This document shows positions 30,790 through 39,354 of a stretch of DNA of 64,000 nucleotides, in pieces. The notes beneath the pieces are model-generated. The model was not told the origin of the DNA. It saw only the letters and a program-made list of their open reading frames with translations, and made no database searches. A program made the translations under genes and the position numbers. The first letter of the stretch is position 1; every line of letters starts with the position of its first letter. The DNA is from Euglena gracilis (taxonomy: Eukaryota > Euglenida > Euglenophyceae > Euglenales), in the NCBI GenBank assembly GCA_039621445.1, contig CP154954.1, forward strand, positions 35,449,703 through 35,513,702. The letters run 5' to 3'.

Positions 30790-31934
30790 GGAGTGACCAC
30801 TATGTACCCACTCAGCCTGCAGACGACATCAAAAACGTAATCGTTAATTTCATCGTCCGTCCCTTTGCACGGTTCTAATTCCACAAAATCCATGCAGAGG
30901 GATGTAAAAATGTCGGGGGGTACGGGGAAAAAGTCCATCGTACCAGGGGGGGTACCTCTGCGGGGTTTTACCGCTTGACAGATTTGACACCGTTGTGCTA
31001 TCCGCAAACAGCGTGAGTAGAGCTCCTTTTCGCTCAGGGTTGTACAGTACCTGCGGCTCACCAACAAAAGAAGTTTGGGGGCCCCAGGGTGACCGTGGTT
31101 GTGATAGCACAAAATTACATCATCAACCAGGTCCTGGGGGATACAATATTTGTTACCCGATTCATTGCGAAAAACTAACTGTAAAGGTGAAAGAGTGTAA
31201 TTCTCCAGCACTTCGCCATTACGAAGTCTTGTGACAATGGTGTCATACACCGGATCACGACTATAATCCCATTCGTGAAAGAACAGTGGGGAACAGGACT
31301 CCGTACGCGTAATACGCCGGGGTCCGGACGTGCTTCCACGTCGGCGCCTTCCTCGCACTGGTGCGACCAGGAATAGTTGTGACACGGGAAAAGAATCCAA
31401 CAGATTGTCCGCAGCGTCGTTTCGGCGTGCGTATTGTTCAGCTTCCTGACTTCCATGAAAAGCCGCGTCTCCCTCATCCGGGTTCCCAGGGTAATAACAA
31501 GGGGCCCGACTGAGCGGATCCGCTACTTTTTGTGTGTGACCAGGGGTATAAATAACCACAAGGTTGAATTGACTCAAGAATTCATGCCATCTGCATAGCC
31601 TTCCGACCGATGACATGGCCTTGTTCAAATCCTCGGTGAACCAATGTTGTAGGCTCTCATGATCGGTCTTGACGAGGTTCTGGAAGAGGCTGCTGGCTTC
31701 CCAGCTTCGGAATTTCTGGAATATAAGCACGATTGTGTAGGTTTCCTTCTCGCGCATACTCCACTTGACTAGAACATTTTCCGTCGTCGCCCTGTAACTT
31801 TCTGCTGAAGAAAGCCACAGGTCGGAGTTCATTCGCCGCGATTTGCTGGCTAAGAACTCCGCCAACAGCGTAATCGCTACTGTCGACCTCCAGGACATAT
31901 GGTTTGTACGGGTCCGCGACTTCGAGGACAACAT
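30702..31934 (-). pseudogene. RNase H C-terminal part and integrase N-terminal half, element 2
   Basis: From about residue 55 the frame reads MREKETY, VKTDHESL and KVADPLSR of RNase H, then runs without break into the integrase HHCC finger (YHNHGHPG...CQIC) and the first catalytic Asp (CMDFVELEP). This shows that RNase H and integrase are one polyprotein; element 1 split them by a one-base deletion. The first 50 codons are an out-of-phase extension. The frame is lost near 30720-30775, where VYRMK replaces the GLPNE of element 1. Confidence 0.88.
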
Positions 31935-32013
31935 TCTCCAAAAGCAAAACCTTTATTTTTTCAAGGTTTTTTTTCGCGCATTTGGTCATCCCAAATGACT
32001 TTGGTGTTGTCAA
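31657..32013 (-). pseudogene. RNase H N-terminal part, element 2
   Basis: The frame contains YVLEVDSSDYAVGGVLSQ, PVAFFSRKLQGDDGK and the preceding connection region, then loses phase near 31775. Upstream, a T8 run (31967-31974) replaces the GGCG of element 1 and disturbs the join to RT. Confidence 0.85.
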
Positions 32014-32130
32014 CAGCCTGGTTTTTGAGCTGTTTGGTGAGGGGCACCGCGATTTTCGCGAAGTCCCTCATTTCTATCGCGTAATATTGGGCTAATCCCA
32101 AAAATCCTTTGAGGTGAGTAATCGTTTTGA

Positions 32131-32412
32131 TTACCTCAGGGGTCCATTTCTTGATGGCTTGAGTTTGCTTGCAGCAGCTTTCCGCTGTCTATTGCTGAGG
32201 ATGTGCCCGCAAAATTTTATAAGTATACGAAACAAATGCATTTTCGCGCCTTTCGCGAAAAGCAAATGTTTCTGAAAAGCGGTTAATACCGCACAAACAC
32301 GGTGGAAGTGTGTGACGATGATATCCTTGCTCGATTTTGCGGATGGTGGTGGCGTTCCCACCAGCACGTCATCAATGTACACAATGGCAAACGGTAAATC
32401 GCGTAGAACCAT
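32131..32412 (-). pseudogene. RT palm/thumb fragment with YIDD, element 2
   Basis: The 93-codon frame carries LRDLPFAIVYIDDVLVGTPP and the following connection sequence. A deletion in the codons corresponding to element 1 EAIKKW ends it. At 32412-32440 the sequence differs from element 1 by small indels, so the segment from FDLEDG to MFQR is out of phase. Confidence 0.85.
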
Positions 32413-32570
32413 TGAAACATCCGTTAAAACATGGTTGGGCCATTCTTAACACCCATGGGGAGTACCGTCCATTGGTACACACCCTCGGATGTCACGAATG
32501 CCGTGTATGGTTGTGAGTAGGGGTGCAAGTGCATTTGGTGAAAACCGTCCTCCAGGTCGAAAATTGACCA

Positions 32571-33071
32571 CAATCAGTTTTCTGATTGCTTGGTGATCAA
32601 ATCCTCGATCAGGGGGAGCGGGAAGGGGTCATCCCTTGTCTGGGAGTCCCGGTACCGGTAATCCAGCACCAGTCTCCATTTCTTCTGACCTGAGGGGTCT
32701 GGGGGTTTAGGAACAACAAACACCTGGGATGTACACTCGCTTTTCGAGGGTACAATCCACTTGCGCTGAATAAACTTCTCAATCATTTCATTGAGAGCTT
32801 GTTCGCGTTCTCCCGAACAACGAAAAAATTTCCGGTGCATTGGTTTAGCTCCTTCCTTAAGCTCAATCTTACAAGCAGCGAACGGACCGCGTATCGCGGG
32901 GTCGATGTCGCACGCGTATACTGGATTTTCCAGCACACCGTGAAATTGACGAGTAATCGGCGAACAGAATTCGGCTGAGTTAGGATGCTGACCTGAACTC
33001 TCGATGACTGCGGAAACCGCCAGGGTATCCCTGGGGCTACCGAGCCTCCTCGGCACCGCGAATTCGGACAT
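32571..33071 (-). pseudogene. RT N-terminal region and fingers, element 2
   Basis: 165 codons, from SEFAVPRRLGSPRD through KPMHRKFF to WRLVLDYRYRDSQTRDDPFPLP, ending QSEN-TGA. Element 1 has CGG (Arg) at the TGA position, so this is a nonsense change. The stop falls inside the palindrome CAATCAG-TTTT-CTGATTG (32571-32588). RT fingers and the preceding region lie in one frame here, unlike in element 1. Confidence 0.88.
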
Positions 33072-33143
33072 TCCGAATGCATCGAATAAATATAAGCGAA
33101 AAATGATTTCCTGTAAGGGTGGTAAAACTTTACCACAAAAATC

Positions 33144-33371
33144 TTAAAAAAACGGTACATTAGTGGGTAAATCCCACCAATGAAAACACACATACGATAG
33201 TTGGGTGAACCATTCCGCTTCCGGAATGATGGGTATGACAATAACTCCACGGGCTTCATCCCGTAGAATTTTCTCAACCGCACATCCGATAAGTTTTTGG
33301 GGAGGGTGCATCCATAACACCGTATCAACCCAAAATTTATCAAAAAATATGTGTGAGAGTGTTGTGACCAA
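33144..33371 (-). pseudogene. Dam-methyltransferase-like segment, element 2
   Basis: The frame reads FDKFW, DTVLWMHPPQKLI, CAVEKILRDEARGV, PIIPEAEWF, then LSYVCFHWWDLP. The order (acidic turn, W-x-x-PP, amphipathic helix ending ARGV, hydrophobic-P, then WF) resembles the Dam-type N6-adenine methyltransferase domain of DIRS-like elements, with HPPQ/HPPP where the catalytic NPPY/DPPY would be. Probably non-catalytic. Similarity is judged by eye. Confidence 0.5.
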
Positions 33372-33721
33372 TGACGTGGCAAACGGGCATGTGCATTGGA
33401 TGAAAAGGCATCGATTTTCAATGCCAAATCAAAAGAATCAGCCAATGTCGCGATTTTGGAAAACCATCGTTCAAAAATGCGATATTGACCAAAACTGAAA
33501 GCATTCCATACGCGTTCCGCGTATTCATGCACCCGATTTGCGGGTTGGAGTGTAGAAACACAATGAATGGATCCACAAACATGCGTGCTGTCTTCCACTA
33601 CCTCAAGGGGAAATCCCAAGGGAGTTGGGACAGGTTGGGGGATTCCCCATTCCGCGTCAAATCCGTACCAAGTGTGGTCGGGATGGTGATTTGGAATCAC
33701 GCTTTTCGAGTTTCCAAACAA
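33372..33721 (-). pseudogene. Pol linker with GFDAEW motif, element 2
   Basis: This is the in-phase part of a 312-codon frame: HTWYGFDAEWG, VVEDSTHVCGSIHC, then RVWNAFSFGQYRIFERWFSKIATLADSFDLALKIDAFSSN. GFDAEW resembles motif I of DEDD 3'-5' exonucleases (FDxEW), but the later acidic motifs cannot be assigned. The DAFSSN segment starts the Dam-like region. After about 33350 the frame is out of phase. Conserved in element 1 (9430-9680). Confidence 0.65.
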
Positions 33722-34009
33722 CGAGGCTAATCCGTGTTGTTGGAGTACTCGGTGCTACAACCAAGTGTATACTTGGGTGTTGATTCCGTTTTCGGAATTG
33801 TGATTATTGTGGGATTTTGAACTAAACATCCACAATCGAAACCCGATTAGGTGGAAATTATCCTGCAGTGCTCACATTGGAAGGAAGTGTAGTGGTTTGA
33901 CGGGTGTGCGTCTAAGAGGGTGTCGATGGCATTAGCCGGTGAGTCTTGTACAGGTGTGCCTGGATTCGGCACAACTGGTGGGAAACGTAGTGGTGGTGTA
34001 GTTGGGCGA

Positions 34010-34327
34010 CTACTCAAACACCGTAATTACTTCAGGCCTTTGGGCTTTCGTCTTGTAACCCAGTTGAACGGCGGGGGTACCGCTACTCGCTTGCCCTACC
34101 TCATGTGGAACGCATGTTGGTATGTCGTTGGGTAGGGGGGAGGCTTTCACCGTACCCCGGGTGTGGAAAACGGTGGTTGGTGTGGTGGATAACGGTGTTG
34201 CCATTGTGGGTAACGGTGTTGGAAAAGTCGTGGTCGTCATGGTGGACGCCAACGGTGATGGTGGTTTGGGTGGCAATGAAGTGGTGGGTGTTGTGCGCAA
34301 ACCGTGGGAGTTGCAATCCACAACCAA
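34010..34327 (-). pseudogene. Thr/Pro-rich protease-to-linker segment, element 2
   Basis: 105 codons equivalent to residues 144-247 of the element 1 protease ORF: VDCNSHGLRTTPTT followed by repeats of TPLPT and TTPTT, then PTCVPHE and a stop where element 1 continues SSSRPATPP. The Cys-rich stretch that should follow (33722-34009) is broken, with a deletion around 33755 relative to element 1. Confidence 0.7.
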
Positions 34328-34858
34328 TCGGTACTGGCGTAAAAATGGTATCCCAAAATTACGTCAGACCGGTGAATTCCGGACTCGTAACCCCAAATAT
34401 TGGTGAAATGTTGGATTTGTGGGGGGTGTGAGTGACGCTTGGGGATGATGGGCAAGAGAATCTCGAGCACACATCCCAAATCACCACTGCACATGGGTGT
34501 TATCCGCGGTTGTGATTTTGATCGGTTTCTTGGCGCTTACCAAAAGCGGGGTCGGTATCAACCCCAACCGAAAGATCAGTGCAATGCGACAACCAGTGTC
34601 AATGAGAATTTTAACTTTTGTGGAAAATTTTTGAATACGCATTTCGTTTGGACGAGTAATTCCATTGGTGGTACGCAAAGTGTAGGGTCTGGCGGAAATA
34701 CGTTTGCATGCCAACTTTCCCATGAACCCTTTCCGACTTTGCTCAGCATTCCGAGCTGAAATGTGGAGTGGGGGGGTGGGGGACCTGAAATAATTCCGGG
34801 TACCGACAATAAAGGCGGATGGGCAGGGGGGGCAAGGTTGATCAGGTCTTACCTCCAT
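34237..34858 (-). pseudogene. Protease region, element 2
   Basis: Two overlapping frames (34481-34858 and 34237-34494) together carry KILIDTGCRIALIF and the later VILGY strand. Element 1 reads both in one frame. An indel near 34490 (ACATGGGTGT versus ACATGGGGGTGT in element 1) separates them. DTGC instead of DTGA/S is shared by both elements, so Cys is ancestral here. Confidence 0.8.
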
Positions 34859-34903
34859 CTGTTCATCAGCCCAGAGGTCCGTGCCCTCGGACCTCGAGCT
34901 CCC

Positions 34904-37123
34904 CTACTCCAAGTCCGAAACGGCTGCATAGCCGGCAACGGACTTTTTGGCGGAATATATAGAATTCAATGAGCGCACCGCCATTCGGGCCTCATTTAAT
35001 TCCCCGTCCGAGGTTCTCATCCCCCTCCCTGCCCGAAGCAGGGGTGTCCTCCTCCAAACAAGAAATCTTGAAACCGACCTTTTGCCGGTTGGAGGAGTAA
35101 CCACGGTCCTCGCGGCACTTACCACGATTTCCGTAGCCGGGCCGGGGGGAACGAGATCTAGGACACTTAGATGAGTGGTGGTCTTTGGAACCGCAAAGTG
35201 AACAACGGGATTTGTGGCTGGATTCCGCGTAACGGCGGGAAAGGTATTCCGTTCGACCGTCAAACCGTCGTGGTGAGCGAGTTTCCCGTCGACCATGACC
35301 GGTGTACCGTGGTTTCTCCGGTGACTCGCGCGAAGAGGATGATCCACTTCGCGAACGAGATCGGGAAGAACAGCGATTGAAATCCTGTTTGCGGGTAGGG
35401 GGACCAGGTGACTGACCGCGAGAAGGACGGTTTTCCCGACCATCACGCGATGGTGACTTGGGCATACTACCGCTAAAGCGGTTCTCCGAAGAACGTTAAA
35501 CTCCCGATTGACGTGAAAACGCCGAGGAACCCGATCCCCGTGAGGAGATGGAGCCCCTTGGGTTTCCGATACGCTTTTGCGCATCGGGATTCGGGCAATC
35601 CTGACACATGTGACCAGATTTGTGCACAAAAAGCACAGTTTATCCGTGCGCTGGTCCGAAGAACGCTGATTCCGTGTTTTCGGTCCCGTGGTGGGTGATC
35701 TTGGTGACGTGGATGATTTGTGCAACGCATTAACCGCACCCGCAGGGATTCCCGCGGTGGGATGCGTTTGGAAAGCGGACTGTATTTGTCCCAAAGCTTG
35801 AGTGAGCTTTGGCTGCTTTGACACATACTTCCAACGTTGGGCAAGAGTCATCTCATGCCTCGCCAACGCCTCGCGATGTATATCCTTCATGAGGGATGGT
35901 GTGAAGTGCAACAAAACCGCATCGAATTGTTCGCGCATTTGCTTCTCGCTAATTTCATCAACTTCGGAAGCAAGTGCTAACCATTTGGCATACCAAAGGT
36001 CAATGGATTTCCATTTGCTATCCGATGGCGCGCATTGTCGCCATTTCTTCTCCAGGGTAATCCTGGTGACCAAACTTGAGTTGGTTGTATCAAATGACAC
36101 GCCATTACGTATCACCAAACTCCGTGCGCGTTCTCGGTCCTCCCTTGGTAGGAAATCGATGAATTCAATCTTGACTACGTCAAGATTCGGGTCTTGGGTG
36201 GGTCCCTTTAGTGCCCAGTAGTACTCCCAGACCCGAAAAAATTGTCTCCATGTGGTTGGATCCCCGTCCCATTGGGGCGTCACCTTGTTCGCGATTGCGA
36301 TGGTGCCCTTGAAGTCTCTCTGAGTAACCCGCTGACCCTCGGTGGTATTCCAGGGGTTTGGGTCCGGGTGATTCATAACACCAAGCGCATTTCGCGGATT
36401 TTCCGCTCCATGTGTACCCCGTGCAGGATTTCCCGCACCAAGTGTAGGGTTGGCAGGATTTTCCTGCGGGAATTGCAAAAAAATCGGTGAAATTGTCCCG
36501 GTGGGGCGGGTTTCCCGCCGAAAACCCGATGGGTGATCTGGTAATCCAGAAGCCATTGGTGGTTGGTAGGGTCGCGCCTGCGACACACGACCAATACCAG
36601 GTGTGGGGAGTTGGCTCATTCCTCGCACAAGGTTGGAATGTTCAATTTCATGGTGGAGACTCGAATTTTGGAGCGGTGGACCAATTTCTTCATCGGAAAA
36701 GTCCTCCGAAAAGTGGGTTTGTGGTGTGGGCAAGTGCAAAGGTGGTACAATTCGCGTTTTCGCGGGTGGTTGTACCAAATTCGCGGTGGATGTGGGGATT
36801 CCTACTCCAGAAACTTTAATTTGAGAACGCGATTCCGGGACATTTGGAATGCCAACCGCAGCACTTACCGCGGTGGGTGGTGACGGTGACCGGTACCGGA
36901 GTGGACATTTTTTCCAAACTCGCGGACACGTCATGCACCGTTTCTTCCAAATGCTCCACCAACTTGAGTTGGCCGCAAATACGGTCAACCTCAGTCTCCA
37001 AATGCCGAATGTGTTTGCGGTAACGAGAAAAATCTTCCAAGTGTGGCAACTTTTCAGAAACCAAGTGCAAATCTTCGACAAACTTTCCTTGGGACTCCTC
37101 CACATTCCGGAGTGGAACCGCAA
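34904..37123 (-). pseudogene. Gag, main frame of element 2
   Basis: A 739-codon open stretch. Residues about 80-480 are true gag: Pro-rich linker, then WEYYWALKGPTQDPN, where element 1 has a TGA, and the capsid-like region. At the first zinc knuckle a one-base deletion (TTTGTG versus TTTGTTG, near 35623) leaves KLCFLC followed by out-of-phase sequence. The real frame continues in 34992-35465, and phase is regained for the last 45 residues. The first 75 codons are also out of phase (frameshift near 36885). Confidence 0.85.
34992..35465 (-). pseudogene. Gag RS domain and second zinc knuckle, element 2
   Basis: The 157-codon frame carries RSRSRSGSSSSRES and CSLCGSKDHHSSKC, equivalent to residues 243-385 of the element 1 gag C-terminal ORF. 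It includes a 7-residue insertion (GNRGKCR-like) absent from element 1. Confidence 0.85.
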
Positions 37124-37448
37124 GCGCGTTTACCGCATTTGAGATGTTTTGCAATTGGTGGAGTGTCTTAATGGGAGTTTCCACCGTGGAATTTTCCGCG
37201 GTTGGCTTTTCCAACAACGCAGAAATTCGTCCATCCAACCGCGAAACCTCATCTTGCATGGATCGGGCATTCCGATTCACCGATTCCTCAAGTTCGAGCA
37301 AACGTGCAAAATGCTTGCAAGGTTTCCTTGTTGTCACCAAGCATTTTGTCATAAAATGATGCAAAATTGCGGTGACTCGGATATCCGAGCACGCGAAACG
37401 GGTGGCAGTGAGCGGATTTCCGCTACTGTGGAGGACAGCAAGGTGCAA
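36816..37448 (-). pseudogene. Gag coiled-coil segment, element 2
   Basis: From about residue 45 this frame matches the element 1 coiled coil (EESVNRNARSMQDEVSRLDG through HLEETVHDVSASLEKM), then goes out of phase near 36885. It is heptad-rich and charged. The first 40 residues are out of phase with the preceding 195-codon frame. Confidence 0.8.
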
Positions 37449-37936
37449 CGGGGTTTGTAATTCCCCAATAGCGGCTTGAATACCACAGTTCGCTTGGAAA
37501 GTGCGGAAACATGCTCCTGCAAACCGACAACGATGGCATTAATACCGCCAATGTCCGTTTGAGATTGATTTTGTGCGAAATCCAACCGTTGTGCGCAAAC
37601 CGCGATTTTCGCGTTCAAGGAGGTTAATCCATCCTGATTTGCGGCACAATGGCAGTATTTCTGCTCCAAGTGTAGGATGCGTTCCTCTAAAAGCTGAATT
37701 TGCGTACGGGGAACAAAATTTTCTTGCACTCTCGCCTGGAATTGCTTCAAATGCTCGGTTTCCGAGAAAAGATGCAAAATCCGCTGTTGGGCTTCTTGGA
37801 AAGAAGTGGTGAGTGCGGCAAAACGCTCAACCGCGAACAAAGTTACCGATTTCCGGCATTTTGGGGGTGGCATTTTGCGCTTGTAAGTGGTGCTGCAATT
37901 GCAGTAGCATTGTTGAACAAGACTCCACTTTGGCAA
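37349..37936 (-). pseudogene. Gag coiled-coil extension, element 2 (lost from element 1)
   Basis: 195 codons, in phase from about residue 30, rich in Leu, Gln and Glu with heptads (FQEAQQRILHLFSETEHLKQ, then LLEERILHLEQKY). It ends in VSRARISESPQF, which matches element 1 exactly where that element meets satellite. The 14-bp palindrome CTCGGATATCCGAG (37376-37389) and AGCGG-ATTT-CCGCT (37411-37424, with outer CAGT/ACTG pairing) lie in its last codons. Confidence 0.75.
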
Positions 37937-38329
37937 AAAGATGACTCATACCATCTTGTACATGCAGAAACTTGGAATCATTCTGCGTTTGCGCTTCATG
38001 GAGTGTTTCACTGATTTGTTGGAAGTTTTGTGGGAGTTGGATGCGTAAAATACCGTCAACACTTTCTCGGAAATGCTGAACGTCTTTCGCCGCATTTTCG
38101 AAATTGTGCTGGCAACATTTGCCGATGTCCTGCAAATAATTCCAACAATACTCAGTTTGGTGTTGACAACCCTTTGATTGTCCTCATCAAACTGCAAAAA
38201 CTTGTTCAGCATGGTTGCACATTCCGCAACACATTGGTGGACAAGCAAAATTTGTTTGTTTAGCGGGTTATCCGCTGGAAGTTGACCAAGAATTCGGAAA
38301 ACATCACCGGGGGTGATGTTATCCCTCAA
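37827..38329 (-). pseudogene. Gag N-terminal coiled-coil segments, element 2
   Basis: Two overlapping frames (37827-38135 and 37946-38329) together give a helical, Gln/His/Leu-rich region: the start reads NITPGDVFRILGQLPADNPLNKQI and LLVHQCVAECATMLNKFLQFDEDNQRV split by the reader, then NFQQISETLHEAQTQND. An indel near 38140 joins them. They contain ACATCACC-GGG-GGTGATGT (38301-38319) and AGCGG-GTTAT-CCGCT (38262-38276). Confidence 0.65.
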
Positions 38330-38379
38330 ATCTTACTCATAGTCCTCCACAACGGAAACGACACCAGAGATTTCCGGTA

Positions 38380-38907
38380 TCACCAGACGCATATCTGGGT
38401 TTCATGGCAATGCAGGGAAAACCGCAGTTTCCGCGGGGAATCCCGGCAATGCGCGAAATGGTGTGGGGGGTGGAAATTGAGGGGGGGGGTTGGAAAAAAA
38501 CACCGTTTTTCCACCGAGTTGCACTCCATAAGGCCCACCGGTGTTTCCACCAGGGTTCTTTTGTGTGGCAACAGAGCAAAGGGCACATACCCCTCACTTT
38601 GTTCATGGGTAACATGAGTAACCAAGTGTGAAGTTGCAAGGGGGTAATCCCCTCGCCGCATCAATGATGGGTGAACCGGGATGGATGAAGGCATTTTGCC
38701 ACCTACATCCCGCACAATCAATGACAATGATGACGAAGAGGGATCATCGCCCCCTTGCAACAATGAAGGCGTTTCGCCTTGTGACAATAACAATTGATGC
38801 AATGTGCCTTCTTGTTGCTTGGGGGATCGGGAATTGGAACTTGTTTCATTCGAACCCTTCCAATCACCGTAATCTTCATCAAGATTGCTCAATGAACTCA
38901 TCAACAA
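38380..38907 (-). pseudogene. Probable start of gag, element 2
   Basis: The 175-codon frame opens with ATG at 38905-38907 and reads MLMSSLSNLDEDYGDWKGS, Ser/Asn/Glu-rich and disordered, then hydrophobic/Pro-rich sequence that becomes doubtful after about residue 120. It is the most 5' open frame in element 2 and the best candidate for the gag start; with the downstream segments gag would be about 1,330 codons, very long for Ty3/gypsy. Hairpins GGGG-TAAT-CCCC (38641-38652) and AAGGCG-TTT-CGCCTT (38766-38780) lie in it. Confidence 0.55.
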
Positions 38908-39151
38908 ATCCTAATCAAAATTGTGGTTGGGGGTTGTGCTTTGCATCTTTCGAGATGGGTAAAAAGGCAAAAACCGAAAAACACTCCGAAATATGCAAAA
39001 AAACAGGGACCAGAAAGGTTGTATCGGCGATTACCGAACAGAGCCTCCTGAGACCTTTATCCGTGCGTAAAGGTTGGCTAGAGGCCAGGAACAGTAATTT
39101 CACCGTGTTTCACGGCTCAGTACGATCCTCACCACCAGTCAACCACATACA
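38908..39151 (-). other. 5' leader of element 2
   Basis: 244 nt between the CATACA terminus and the gag ATG. No LTR-like repeat of the 3' tail and no recognisable primer-binding site. Several A runs and the terminal TGTATGTGGTTGACTGG (sense strand) are the only notable marks. Confidence 0.5.
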
Positions 39152-39157
39152 TTCCGT
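39152..39157. repeat. Right target-site duplication of element 2
   Basis: TTCCGT follows CATACA directly and continues as normal inverted satellite (TACTCGG). It differs by one base from the left copy. Confidence 0.7.
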
Positions 39158-39338
39158 TACTCGGAGTAAGGCCCAATTTGGTCCATTTTTACATGGTAAC
39201 CTGGGCTGACCTGGAAAATGTCCCCCGGAATGGTCGAATGCACCCATCTAAATGTGCGCATTTCCGCTGTAAGTTCTTTCTTACCATTAAGACGCGACTT
39301 ACCATTAAGTCCCCTGACTTTGGAGGCCTCCTGGAACA
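39152..39338 (-). repeat. Inverted satellite island, right of element 2
   Basis: One minus-oriented monomer with an internal rearrangement (the ACCATTAAG segment is doubled and about 25 bp around the ATCATGAAACC region is lost). With the left island it makes a minus-oriented block of about three monomers into which element 2 inserted. Confidence 0.9.
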
Positions 39339-39354
39339 CCAGGCCCCCAAAGTC
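39316..39354. repeat. Second orientation switch, hairpin junction
   Basis: A minus-oriented arm (39316-39334) is followed after about 5 nt by its imperfect reverse complement (39340-39354), with GACTTTGG/CCAAAGTC at the outer ends. Orientation returns to plus here. Confidence 0.88.

Larger units (their letters stand above)
29392..39151 (-). mobile_element. Element 2: decayed chromodomain Ty3/gypsy-type retroelement without visible LTRs
   Basis: 9,760 bp, minus-strand order gag, protease, linker with Dam-like stretch, RT, RNase H, integrase, chromodomain. The termini are TGTATG at 29392 and CATACA ending at 39151, with TG...CA ends and a 6-bp inverted repeat, flanked by an imperfect 6-bp duplication as expected of integrase-mediated insertion. 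Comparing the terminal 400 bp of both ends by eye, I see no direct LTR. Nonsense and frameshift changes break nearly every domain. It sits inside an inverted satellite island, so inversion came before insertion or included the same event. The gag N-terminus is about 1.75 kb longer than the part kept in element 1. Confidence 0.92.

Noticed and set aside
29392-39151. LTRs, primer-binding site and polypurine tract of element 2
   Set aside because: Looked for direct terminal repeats and the usual flanking motifs; none could be supported by eye.
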